From an uncultured Lachnospiraceae bacterium (GTDB lineage: Bacteria; Bacillota; Clostridia; Lachnospirales; Lachnospiraceae): DNA of 64,000 nucleotides. A program made the position numbers and the translations under genes. Within the stretch, counting starts at the first letter, position 1. Every line of letters starts with the position of its first letter. Positions 17,694 to 26,264 of the stretch are shown in pieces. Under the pieces are notes generated by a model. It worked only from the letters and a program-made list of their open reading frames with translations, was not told the DNA's origin and did not search any database. The stretch is taken from the NCBI GenBank assembly GCA_947588675.1, contig CANPYY010000001.1, positions 62,001-126,000 of the forward strand. The letters run 5' to 3'.

Positions 17694-20600
17694 TCACCTC
17701 AGTCCCGCATTTTTTAACAATCTGTCATATTGTTTCCTCTTTCCGGCAGGTCCGGTTATTCTGTAATTTTTTGCCGTTTTTGCAAATGCCTGTTTTGATA
17801 CGCTTTTCAGCTTTTTAGTTTTAAATACGATAGTCTTTAATTTATGGCAGTTTTTAAATGCGGCAGTTTTAATTGAAGTTACGTTTTTTCCTATAGTAAC
17901 TTTAATAAGTTTACTATATTTACAAAAAGCTTTTTTCCCAATTGATGTGACCTTATATTTTATACCGCCGTTTTTTACTACGGCAGGAATGTTTACTGAC
18001 TTAACATTTTTCTTTGTACATCCGCTTACCGAAACAGTTTTCTTCAGGGAATCAGTCACCTTATATATATATTTCCCCTTCTTGAAACTCTTTACCTCCT
18101 CTTTCTTTATAACGGTATCTTTATCTGAATTATCGTTTATGCTGACAACAGACTGATTTTTATTTTCATCACTTCCCGCGGAAGCCTCCGGTGCAGAATC
18201 CTCCGGCTTTTCTCCGGTATCTTTCCTGTCAGCAATGTCGTCTGATATATTGGCTTTCTCCGGTACCGTCTGTACTGTTACGGAAGCCGGAGCAAGTCCG
18301 TCAGAAGATGCCGTAACCGTAAAACTTCCTTCATTATTAAGAGATTTTACTATCACAAGCGCCTTTCCGTTAAACGCCTGACGCAGCCATTTTCCATTCG
18401 TATCCTTATATCTTTCTTTTGATACGGGATTCCCGTTATCTACGCCTACAATTTCGCCGTCCCCTTCAATATTAAATTCTATCTGATTTGATGCAATAGG
18501 CATAAAATTACCGTCTTTATCCAGTACATCTACCGTAATATAACTAAGGTCTGTTCCATTGCACGTTATAGTTTCCCTGTCGGCAGATGCTGAAAGGGAA
18601 GCAGGCTGTCCGGCAGTAACTACCTCATCCCGCGCTATCTCTGCTCCCGATTCATCATATGCCACTGCTTCAATCTTAGTCCCGATTTTATATTCCCACG
18701 GAAGCGCCCATTCAAGATACAGGCGGTCGCTGTTTTCTGACTGCTGTCTGTACTCCTTCCCATAATCCGTCGTCATTTGTGCAAAATTTTTTTTACCCTG
18801 TGACACGCCGTCTACAAACAACTCGACGGCAGGAGCGTTAGAATATATTCTTACCGGAATTTTTCCAACTGCATCATCACCGTAATTTACAATTTCCGCC
18901 TCATCCAGATATTCAAGCACTGTCTTGTCCGGATAAGTCACTTTTTTACGCATTGCATCATCTTCCCAGTTCCAGTGCGGCATTATATGTACCATTGGAT
19001 TGTCCTTTACATCCGTCCACTGGCTCTGATACAGATAGTATCTGTCTTTTGCGAAACCACACGTATCAACAATACCGCAATAAGAACTTTTAGCAGTGCC
19101 GTAAAAGGGTTCCGGTTCTCCTATATAATCAAAACCCGTCCATACAAACTGACCGGCAATAAACTGTCTGTCCCTGTCAAAAATAAGCGCTTCCGTAACA
19201 TTCCTTCCATATCTTGACGTACGGTTATCATACTCAGAAGCATGTTTTCCTGATACCGCATCATCTGCAAGATTGCCATCTACATTATCTACGGCATGAT
19301 TACCGGAAATCCATGGACTTGCATAATATCCTCTCGAACTTACCGTCATAGTAGTTTCCGATGCAAATATTTTCCAGTCGGGATTTTGTTCATGAAGCGA
19401 ATCATAATATGCCTCTCCGTAATTAAGCCCTACTATATCAAGTTCATCATCCACCTGTTTAATTATTGCAGGATTTGACCAATCAACCTTATACTTGTTT
19501 TCACCCATGGACACCGGATGGTCTTCGTCCACATCTTTAACCCACTCTACCATTTCCTTAACATATTCTATGCCCTCATTATATGTTGTTTCCGTACATT
19601 CATTACCTATTCCCCATATAATGATACATGGACTGTTACGGTCCTTTTTCACTATCTGCTGCAAATCATATTTGCCCCATGTTATTCCTTCCTGCGCATC
19701 AGGGTGAGTACAGGAAGTCATAAAGAACTGTTTACCATAATCAGAATCATTTTTTCCGTCCCACCATGTATCAAATGATTCCTCAAATACCATTATCCCC
19801 ATTTCATTACAAAGTTTTATAAACTTTGGAGATGCCGCATTGTGTGAAGTCCTGACAGCATTTGCTCCCATTTCTTTCATAATCGTAAGCTGGCGCCTGA
19901 AAGCCGCCTCATTACCACACGCTCCAAGCGCTCCCTGATCATGGTGCAGGCATACTCCCTGTATTTTCATATATTTTCCATTAAGGGAAAATCCTTTTTC
20001 CGCATCAAAAGTAAAATACTTAAATCCAAATGTATTTTCATATGTATCAATAACTTCACCATCTTTAAGTATTTCCGTTTTCATAACATACAGCTTAGGC
20101 TCATCAGGAGTCCAAAGTTTTGGATTTTCTACCGTCATTTTCTGCATTAATGAAAATGTACCTGACGGCTCTACTGTTTCCTGTGAACTTAACACCGGTT
20201 TTGAACCTGAATAAGCATTAACCCCGTAATAATTCATCACTGTATTCCTGACGCATATACCGGCAGCTTTATCTGTTTCATTTTCCACGGTTGTAACTAC
20301 TTCTACCGTAACTTTACCTGAACTGTATTCTTTTTCAAGGTCAGGCGTACGTATCACCACCCCATATTTTTCTATATGTACCGGATTCGTAACAGTTAAA
20401 TATACGTCCCGGTATATTCCGCTGCCGCTGTACCATCTGCTTGTATAACCTGAGCCGTTTTCATTTGTGGCGTTCGTTACACTCACCGCAATTACATTCT
20501 GTGTTTTTCCATCACATACAACATAATCCGTTATATCAAATGAAAATGGCACATATCCATTTGGATAATTACCAACCAACTGCCCGTTCACATATATATA

Positions 20601-20993
20601 ACTGTCCTGATATACTCCATCAAAATCAATATTAATTCTTTTGCCTGCATAACTTTCGGGTAAAGTAAAATGTTTTCTGTACCAGCCGTTTCCTCCGCGA
20701 AGCGAACCTACCGTCGAGCTTATCTGACTTTCAAAGTCCCTGTATATGCTCCAGTCATATGGCAAAGTAACCACGCTCCAGGCCGCATCGTCATAATCTG
20801 CTTCATGAGGTTCCCCCGCCGGCTCCAGGCAAAACAACCAGTCATCATCAAAGTTCACTGTATTTTCATTTTTTCCATCCTCTGTTTCCGACACATATAC
20901 ATCATTTTGCGCACTCACCTCATACATTGGAACAATTCCGCATATAAGGGCCAATACAAGCAATATAACTGCCATTTTCCTAAATCTGTACAT
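17694..20993 (-). CDS. secreted GH2 glycosidase (beta-galactosidase-like) with basic LRR tail
   Basis: A 1099-residue exported enzyme. It has a signal peptide (residues 1-28), an N-terminal jelly-roll sugar-binding domain (VTLPYDWSIYRDFE, GGNGWYRKHFTLP), an Ig-like domain, and a TIM barrel with IQGVCLHHDQGALG, ANAVRTSHNAASP, acid/base Glu465 in IGNECTE and nucleophile Glu546 in FASETTM. After it come FVWTGFDYIGEP and DUF4982/invasin-like Ig domains. An acidic linker leads to a lysine-rich BspA-like leucine-rich repeat block (residues about 1000-1075, TSIGKKAFCKYSKLIKVTIG). The exact sugar (galactoside, glucuronide or other) cannot be told. The divergent AraC gene is its likely regulator. Confidence 0.88.
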   Translation of the reverse strand: MYRFRKMAVILLVLALICGIVPMYEVSAQNDVYVSETEDGKNENTVNFDDDWLFCLEPAGEPHEADYDDAAWSVVTLPYDWSIYRDFESQISSTVGSLRGGNGWYRKHFTLPESYAGKRINIDFDGVYQDSYIYVNGQLVGNYPNGYVPFSFDITDYVVCDGKTQNVIAVSVTNATNENGSGYTSRWYSGSGIYRDVYLTVTNPVHIEKYGVVIRTPDLEKEYSSGKVTVEVVTTVENETDKAAGICVRNTVMNYYGVNAYSGSKPVLSSQETVEPSGTFSLMQKMTVENPKLWTPDEPKLYVMKTEILKDGEVIDTYENTFGFKYFTFDAEKGFSLNGKYMKIQGVCLHHDQGALGACGNEAAFRRQLTIMKEMGANAVRTSHNAASPKFIKLCNEMGIMVFEESFDTWWDGKNDSDYGKQFFMTSCTHPDAQEGITWGKYDLQQIVKKDRNSPCIIIWGIGNECTETTYNEGIEYVKEMVEWVKDVDEDHPVSMGENKYKVDWSNPAIIKQVDDELDIVGLNYGEAYYDSLHEQNPDWKIFASETTMTVSSRGYYASPWISGNHAVDNVDGNLADDAVSGKHASEYDNRTSRYGRNVTEALIFDRDRQFIAGQFVWTGFDYIGEPEPFYGTAKSSYCGIVDTCGFAKDRYYLYQSQWTDVKDNPMVHIMPHWNWEDDAMRKKVTYPDKTVLEYLDEAEIVNYGDDAVGKIPVRIYSNAPAVELFVDGVSQGKKNFAQMTTDYGKEYRQQSENSDRLYLEWALPWEYKIGTKIEAVAYDESGAEIARDEVVTAGQPASLSASADRETITCNGTDLSYITVDVLDKDGNFMPIASNQIEFNIEGDGEIVGVDNGNPVSKERYKDTNGKWLRQAFNGKALVIVKSLNNEGSFTVTASSDGLAPASVTVQTVPEKANISDDIADRKDTGEKPEDSAPEASAGSDENKNQSVVSINDNSDKDTVIKKEEVKSFKKGKYIYKVTDSLKKTVSVSGCTKKNVKSVNIPAVVKNGGIKYKVTSIGKKAFCKYSKLIKVTIGKNVTSIKTAAFKNCHKLKTIVFKTKKLKSVSKQAFAKTAKNYRITGPAGKRKQYDRLLKNAGLR

Positions 20994-21137
20994 AAAAATA
21001 CCTCCTGTTAAAATATATCTTTCATAATTTATAGTATATATTTGCCTATTTTTCTATTCAATTACTATAATTAACTTATTTACTTATTTTGAATTTTTGA
21101 TATTATTAATAAATCAGGGATTTTTTGCATTTTATAG

Positions 21138-21166
21138 ATGACATTCTTACATATATATAATATAAT
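21138..21166 (+). promoter_or_regulatory. promoter of the AraC regulator gene
   Basis: ATGACA (21138-21143), a 17-base spacer and a perfect TATAAT (21161-21166), 34 bases before the AraC start. It lies in the 207-base AT-rich gap shared with the divergent GH2 gene. I see no clear operator in the gap. Confidence 0.6.
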
Positions 21167-21200
21167 ATCATTATATTAACATAATTTTTGGAGGTCTTTT

Positions 21201-22046
21201 ATGCCTGATTATATTAATTCATTTGCAAACCTTAATGTTGAACTTGAACTCCCGTTTTACCTTCGCTCTACAGGTTATAATGCACAAACCCATCCAATAG
21301 AATATCGCGAGGGTTATATGCGTCATTATATATGTATTGTGCTTGAAGGCGAGGTTTCCCTTAAAGCAGACTTATATTACTATAATTTAAAAAAGAACGA
21401 TGGATTTTTTATACGCGCGCACGTACCGTTTTCATACCATGCGCTTTCTGAAAAATGCCGTACACAATGGATTACATTTGACGGTTATGCAACTATACCG
21501 CTGTTTGCAAGGCTTGGATTGGAAAATTATATGATATTCCATAATCTTGACAGCATAAGCCTGTCGTATTTAATGTCGCAGATGTACTATCTTGCAATAA
21601 ATGATGACTTGACAAGCAAGCTTAACAATTCTGCGCTTACTTACCGTTTTCTTATTGATATATATACAATGTCTGAACAGGGGATAATTTCTTCCAAAAA
21701 TGCTTATACCAACAACGCCTTTTTATACGCAAAAAGATATATAGACCAGTTCTACATGAACGAACTGTCCCAGACAGAAATAGCAAAAGCTGCAGGAATT
21801 ACCCCGCAGCATTTATGCCGTCTTTTTAAAAACAATATACATATAACGCCCATACGTTATCTCAATGAGGTACGTATAAAACAGGCTCAGATATTATTAA
21901 ACAAAACTTCCCTTTCTATACTTACTATCGGTGAAAAGGTTGGTTTTACAACCCCGCATTACTTCTCCCAGACCTTTCATAAAATCACCGGAAAAACTCC
22001 TTCCGAATACCGTGAAATAGCCCGGATTGCGGCCAACAGCAATTAA
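21201..22046 (+). CDS. AraC-family transcriptional regulator
   Basis: A 281-residue protein with an N-terminal cupin-like sugar-sensing domain (HYICIVLEGEVSLKADLYYYNLKKNDGFF) and a C-terminal pair of helix-turn-helix motifs (residues about 180-275: ELSQTEIAKAAGITPQHLCRLFK and ILTIGEKVGFTTPHYFSQTFHKITGKTPSEYR). GGAGG precedes the ATG. The gene diverges from the GH2 glycosidase gene, the usual arrangement for an activator of a local sugar-use gene. The inducer is unknown. Its stop overlaps that of the convergent FNT gene by 4 bases. Confidence 0.93.
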   Translation: MPDYINSFANLNVELELPFYLRSTGYNAQTHPIEYREGYMRHYICIVLEGEVSLKADLYYYNLKKNDGFFIRAHVPFSYHALSEKCRTQWITFDGYATIPLFARLGLENYMIFHNLDSISLSYLMSQMYYLAINDDLTSKLNNSALTYRFLIDIYTMSEQGIISSKNAYTNNAFLYAKRYIDQFYMNELSQTEIAKAAGITPQHLCRLFKNNIHITPIRYLNEVRIKQAQILLNKTSLSILTIGEKVGFTTPHYFSQTFHKITGKTPSEYREIARIAANSN

Positions 22047-22873
22047 CGTTTCCTATGCGCGTAATAATACACCGTACCAATACACAGCATACCGCCAATA
22101 ATATTACCGGCGGTTACGAATATAAGGCTCCTTACCGGCATACCTGAACATAACCGGCTGCACTGTTCGGCGGTTATGCCATAAAGTTCTTCCGCCTTTG
22201 ATACATAATCAGGATTAACCGCTGCAAGCATACCTGCCGGAAGATAAAACATATTGGCAACACAGTGTTCAAACCCGCATATTACAAACGCAGATATCGG
22301 GAAAAATATCGCAAGCAGCTTACCGCATACATCCTTGGCTGCTCCTGCCATAAGTATTGCAAGACATACAAGAATATTACATAAAATTCCGCTTATAACA
22401 GCAGTCTGCGGCGGTATCGTTGATTTTGCAATGGCAACTTTAATTGTATATGCTCCAAGTCCGCCCTGTGAATAGTCAAACTGTCCCGAGTAAAATACCA
22501 GAACTGATATTAATACCGCTCCAACAAGATTGGATATATATACCGTAATAAGATTGCAAAGCATTTTTTTAGCGCTTATTTTCCTATCCAGAAATGCCAT
22601 TATCATAAGATTATTACCTGTGAAAAGTTCGGAACCGGTAAGCACTACCATCATAAGTCCTACAGGAAATACCATTCCGGTAACAAATCTTGCAAGCCCG
22701 ACATTAGTTATGCCGTGCGCCGCAACGCTGCTTGCCGCTCCGCCGAATGCAATAAATGCGCCCGCAAATATTCCAAGCATAATCATTTTTGCAATTCCAA
22801 GCTTAGACTTTGCAATACCTCCATTTATATTATTTTCAAGCACTTCCGCAGGGGAATAAAACTGCTTATCCAT
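22043..22873 (-). CDS. formate/nitrite transporter family channel (FNT)
   Basis: A 276-residue membrane channel of the FocA/NirC/HSC family, with six predicted helices. Family landmarks are FAGAFIAFGGAASSVA near the start, GMVFPVGLMMVVLTGSELFTGN (the omega-loop signature) and FVICGFEHCVANMFYLPAG, which contains the pore His. It moves formate, nitrite or hydrosulfide together with protons. In an anaerobic fermenter formate export or import is most likely, but no formate lyase is nearby to support that. Single gene, own promoter, convergent with the AraC gene. Confidence 0.93.
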   Translation of the reverse strand: MDKQFYSPAEVLENNINGGIAKSKLGIAKMIMLGIFAGAFIAFGGAASSVAAHGITNVGLARFVTGMVFPVGLMMVVLTGSELFTGNNLMIMAFLDRKISAKKMLCNLITVYISNLVGAVLISVLVFYSGQFDYSQGGLGAYTIKVAIAKSTIPPQTAVISGILCNILVCLAILMAGAAKDVCGKLLAIFFPISAFVICGFEHCVANMFYLPAGMLAAVNPDYVSKAEELYGITAEQCSRLCSGMPVRSLIFVTAGNIIGGMLCIGTVYYYAHRKR

Positions 22874-22929
22874 ATATATCTCTCCATTCCATCCGTATTA
22901 CAACGAAATTATATGTCCGTAATATGGTA

Positions 22930-22958
22930 ATAATAGCAAGGCCTCCCCGTATTGTCAA
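22930..22958 (-). promoter_or_regulatory. promoter of the FNT channel gene
   Basis: Minus-strand TTGACA (22953-22958), an exact 17-base spacer and TATTAT (22930-22935), about 57 bases before the ATG at 22873. Confidence 0.7.
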
Positions 22959-23052
22959 ATACTGCTTTATATAAAATATTTCTGTCGGAAAAAGCAACAT
23001 TTTCTTATTTTCTGCATAAAATATATCAATTAGTTTATTATGGGGTAACTAT

Positions 23053-23952
23053 ATGTATTTTATTATTTTACCTGTATTCTTTATCGCAGTTATATTTCTT
23101 ATTATTTTTCATTTCAGGAAAAAGAAAATAATATGCCGTATAAAGTGTATGCCGCTTGCGGAAAAATGCTGTATATTAAATGAACTGGCCGCACCTTTAG
23201 GCTATCATTACGACCTCATCATGGATATATTTACAAGCAGGACAGACGCCTGGCAGAAAGATTACGGATATTCTGATATATACGACAAGGCGGCTCCGTT
23301 TTTCAATATGATATTTGACAACATGAAAGTATACTTTAATTATAACGGCAGAACATGGCTTATAGAACTGTGGAAAGGCCAGTACGGAATCAATACCGGA
23401 AGTGAAATCGGCGTATATTATTCCGATAAAATACTTACAGATGCGGAAAGGCAAACTGCCTTTTTCAATGCGGCGGAAGAAAACGCTTTTATTGATATGT
23501 CCGCTTCTCTTTACTGCAAAGACCATTGTATATCGCATATACGCAAGACGCACTGGTGGCTTACAATGTTCCTTCCGGGTATTTTTTCCAATCCCGGACA
23601 GCTTAAATTAAAAACTACGCTGCGCTTTCCCGATTATGAAATGATGTCCTCATTTGTATGCGCCCTCCGCCACTCAGAATACGATTTACAGATTCAGGAC
23701 TTATGTGTCAGCCTTTTGAACGTATCTTTCACCTTTTCCGGTACAAATAAAAAACCATACATTTTAAAACGTATTTTCAGACGGTATATACAATGTAAAA
23801 ACAAATTGTTCTGTATGTTATACCGTTTTGTTACAAGACCTTTTTGCAGTACGGCAGACAGGCTTTTATATCTGTACTATTATCTGCCTTTCGCTTTTAA
23901 ACGGACTATTCATATTAAACGTTATAAAAGGAGAGACTGGCATGGGATATAG
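23053..23952 (+). CDS. DUF4474 membrane-anchored protein
   Basis: A 299-residue protein with an N-terminal membrane helix (residues about 3-21) followed by basic residues, then a cytoplasmic domain with the DUF4474 pattern: LGYHYDLIMDIFTSRTDAWQ, IYDKAAPFFNMIFD and WLIELWKGQYGINTGSEIGVYY. The family is widespread in clostridia and has no known function. The C-terminal 60 residues are basic and cysteine-rich. Its 3' end overlaps the phosphoesterase gene by 11 bases, so the two are translationally coupled and probably act together. GGGGTAAC precedes the ATG at short distance. Confidence 0.8.
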   Translation: MYFIILPVFFIAVIFLIIFHFRKKKIICRIKCMPLAEKCCILNELAAPLGYHYDLIMDIFTSRTDAWQKDYGYSDIYDKAAPFFNMIFDNMKVYFNYNGRTWLIELWKGQYGINTGSEIGVYYSDKILTDAERQTAFFNAAEENAFIDMSASLYCKDHCISHIRKTHWWLTMFLPGIFSNPGQLKLKTTLRFPDYEMMSSFVCALRHSEYDLQIQDLCVSLLNVSFTFSGTNKKPYILKRIFRRYIQCKNKLFCMLYRFVTRPFCSTADRLLYLYYYLPFAFKRTIHIKRYKRRDWHGI

Positions 23953-24817
23953 AGGACGCATAAACAGGGCGTTTAAAAATGCGCCGGTTATTACGGCAGA
24001 TGAAAATTCACGCTTCGTTTTATTTTCCGACTGCCACAGAGGCAACGGAACGCACAACGATAATTTCTTAAAGACACAGCATCTTTATTTTGCCGCCCTA
24101 AAACACTACTACGATAATGGTTTCACCTATATAGAGCTTGGAGACGGCGACGAACTCTGGGAAAACAGAAGCATGGAACAGATTAAGGAAATACACAGCA
24201 ACGTATTCTGGCTTCTCTCATTATTTTATCGGGAAAACCGCCTCTACATGCTGTATGGTAACCACGACATGGAAAAAAAGTTTAATTCTTTTTCAAGAAA
24301 AAACTTTTCTACCTATTTTTGTACCTCAAGCCAGTCATTTACAGGACTATGCCCCGATATAAAATTCTATCCGGGAATTATACTAAAGGATATACGTACA
24401 GGCGCCAGTCTGTATATCACACACGGGCACCAATCGTCGCTTCTTAATTCAACGCTCTGGCGTCTGGGACGTTTTCTTGTCAGATACGTCTGGAAACCAC
24501 TTGAGCAGATTGGAATACTCGACCCTACTAACGCAGCAAAAAATTATACCGTCAAAAAACGTTCGGAACATAAGTTAAATACCTGGGCTGAAGAAAACAA
24601 TAAAATTCTTATTACCGGACATACGCACAGGCCCATGTTAAACCAGGCGCCTTCTCTATACATTAATACGGGAAGCTGCGTTCATCCAAGATGTATTACC
24701 TGTATTGAAGCGGAAAACGGAGAACTTAAACTTGTAAAATGGTTTATGGGCACACGCAGTAACGGTAATTTTTATCTTGAACGCGAGGTCCTTTCCACAA
24801 GAGCGCTAAACTGTTAA
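23942..24817 (+). CDS. calcineurin-like metallophosphoesterase
   Basis: The start is the ATG at 23942, preceded by AAAAGGAGA; the track start at 23828 lies deep in the preceding gene. The 291-residue protein carries the metallophosphoesterase metal-binding series: FVLFSDCHRGNG (D-x-H), YIELGDGDELWEN (GDxxE/D), YMLYGNHDMEKK (GNHD), YITHGHQS and ITGHTHRPML (GHTHxP). It is a cytoplasmic hydrolase of unknown substrate; nucleotide, phospholipid or pyrophosphate targets are all seen in the family. The coding overlap with the DUF4474 gene suggests a functional pair. Confidence 0.9.
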   Translation: MGYRGRINRAFKNAPVITADENSRFVLFSDCHRGNGTHNDNFLKTQHLYFAALKHYYDNGFTYIELGDGDELWENRSMEQIKEIHSNVFWLLSLFYRENRLYMLYGNHDMEKKFNSFSRKNFSTYFCTSSQSFTGLCPDIKFYPGIILKDIRTGASLYITHGHQSSLLNSTLWRLGRFLVRYVWKPLEQIGILDPTNAAKNYTVKKRSEHKLNTWAEENNKILITGHTHRPMLNQAPSLYINTGSCVHPRCITCIEAENGELKLVKWFMGTRSNGNFYLEREVLSTRALNC

Positions 24818-24886
24818 TATAAAACTCTTTAAAAATATTTTATATGTGCTATAATATCTGATAATTATAGCTATATGGAGGCTTAT

Positions 24887-26251
24887 ATGAACATTATTAT
24901 TGTCGGCTGTGGAAAAGTAGGCGATACGCTTGCAGAACAGCTAAGCGGTGAAGATAATGACGTAACTGTAATAGACAGGGATTATTCCGCGGTACAGGCT
25001 CTCGCGGAAAAATATGATATTATGGGAATTGTAGGCAGTGGAACCGACCACAATGTTTTAAAAGAAGCAGGCGTTGAAAATTCAGACCTTCTTATCGCCG
25101 TTACCGGTTCGGATGAAAGGAATCTTCTCTGCTGCCTTATTGCAAAAAAAGCCGGCAACTGCCAGACTATTGCCCGCGTCAGGAACCCGGAATTTAACAG
25201 GCAAATCAGATATATAAAGGAAGAACTAGGACTTGCCATGGTAATTAACCCTGAATACGCTGCCGCAAAGGAAATTTCAAGGATTCTTGGTTTCCCCTCT
25301 GCAATAAAAATTGAAACCTTTGCAAAAGGACGCGCTGAAGTATTAAAATTCCGCATTCCGCCCGATTCGCTGCTTGATAATCTCCGGGTAAGCGAAATTA
25401 CTACAAAGCTTCACTGCAACGAAGTACTGATATGCACTGTTGAACGGGGCGAACAGGTTATCATACCTGACGGTAATTTTACGCTTAAAGAAAAAGATAT
25501 AGTATCGATAGTAGCCTCTCCAAAAAAAGCGAAACAATTTTTCAAAGCAATAAAAATCCAGACAAACCAGGTAAAAGATGCTATAATCATAGGCGGCGGC
25601 AAAATTACCTTTTATCTTGCGCAGCAGCTTCTTGCCATGGGTATAGATGTTAAAATAATAGAAATAAACAGGACGCGCTGCGAGGAACTAAGCGAACTGC
25701 TTCCACAGGCGACCGTTATATGCGGCGACGGCGTAAATAAGGAGCTGCTTATGGAAGAAGGTCTTACAAGGGCAGATTCTTTTGTCACGCTTACAAATAT
25801 GGATGAAGAGAATATACTGCTCTCGCTGTTCGCAAAAAGCAAAAATGATAATATGAATATTATTACAAAAATCAACAGCATTGATTTTTACGAGGTAATA
25901 AACAATCTGGATTTAGACAGCATTATATATCCAAAACATGTAACCGCGGAAAATATTGTGCGTTTTGTACGCGCAATGAAAAATTCCATAGGAAGCAATG
26001 TGGAAACCCTGCACCACCTTGTAGACAACAAGGTAGAGGCGCTGGAATTCTGCATACGCGAAAACGCCCCCGTCCTCAATACGCCTCTTGAAAAATTAAG
26101 GCTTAAAAGCAACCTTCTGATTGGCTGCATTAACCGAAACGGAACCATTATTACTCCAAAAGGACAGGACATGCTTATCATGGGCGACACTGTAGTTGTT
26201 ATCACGACAAATAAAGGGCTTAATGATATCAAAGATATTTTGAAAGATTGA
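24887..26251 (+). CDS. trkA: TrkA, regulatory subunit of Trk potassium uptake
   Basis: The start is the ATG at 24887 (GGAGGCTTAT upstream), giving 454 residues that open directly with the NAD-binding fold MNIIIVGCGKVGDTLAEQL. There are two RCK-N/RCK-C pairs: the second Rossmann motif is DAIIIGGGKITFYLAQQLL at about residue 230, and each is followed by a TrkA-C domain (VLICTVERGEQVIIPDGNF; LLIGCINRNGTIITPKGQD). It binds nucleotides and gates the TrkH channel at the membrane. trkH starts 13 bases later. A TATAAT at 24850-24855 is the likely -10. Confidence 0.97.
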   Translation: MNIIIVGCGKVGDTLAEQLSGEDNDVTVIDRDYSAVQALAEKYDIMGIVGSGTDHNVLKEAGVENSDLLIAVTGSDERNLLCCLIAKKAGNCQTIARVRNPEFNRQIRYIKEELGLAMVINPEYAAAKEISRILGFPSAIKIETFAKGRAEVLKFRIPPDSLLDNLRVSEITTKLHCNEVLICTVERGEQVIIPDGNFTLKEKDIVSIVASPKKAKQFFKAIKIQTNQVKDAIIIGGGKITFYLAQQLLAMGIDVKIIEINRTRCEELSELLPQATVICGDGVNKELLMEEGLTRADSFVTLTNMDEENILLSLFAKSKNDNMNIITKINSIDFYEVINNLDLDSIIYPKHVTAENIVRFVRAMKNSIGSNVETLHHLVDNKVEALEFCIRENAPVLNTPLEKLRLKSNLLIGCINRNGTIITPKGQDMLIMGDTVVVITTNKGLNDIKDILKD

Positions 26252-26264
26252 GAGTACTTATATT

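Noticed and set aside
20670-21011. 113-aa ORF antisense to the GH2 start
   Set aside because: It is a shadow of the GH2 gene with no ribosome site and a composition that follows the opposite frame.
21160-21176. 17-base ATATAATATCATTATAT shared exactly with 60691-60707 upstream of the hybrid kinase
   Set aside because: It is composed almost only of A and T around -10 boxes, so chance and promoter composition explain it better than a common operator.
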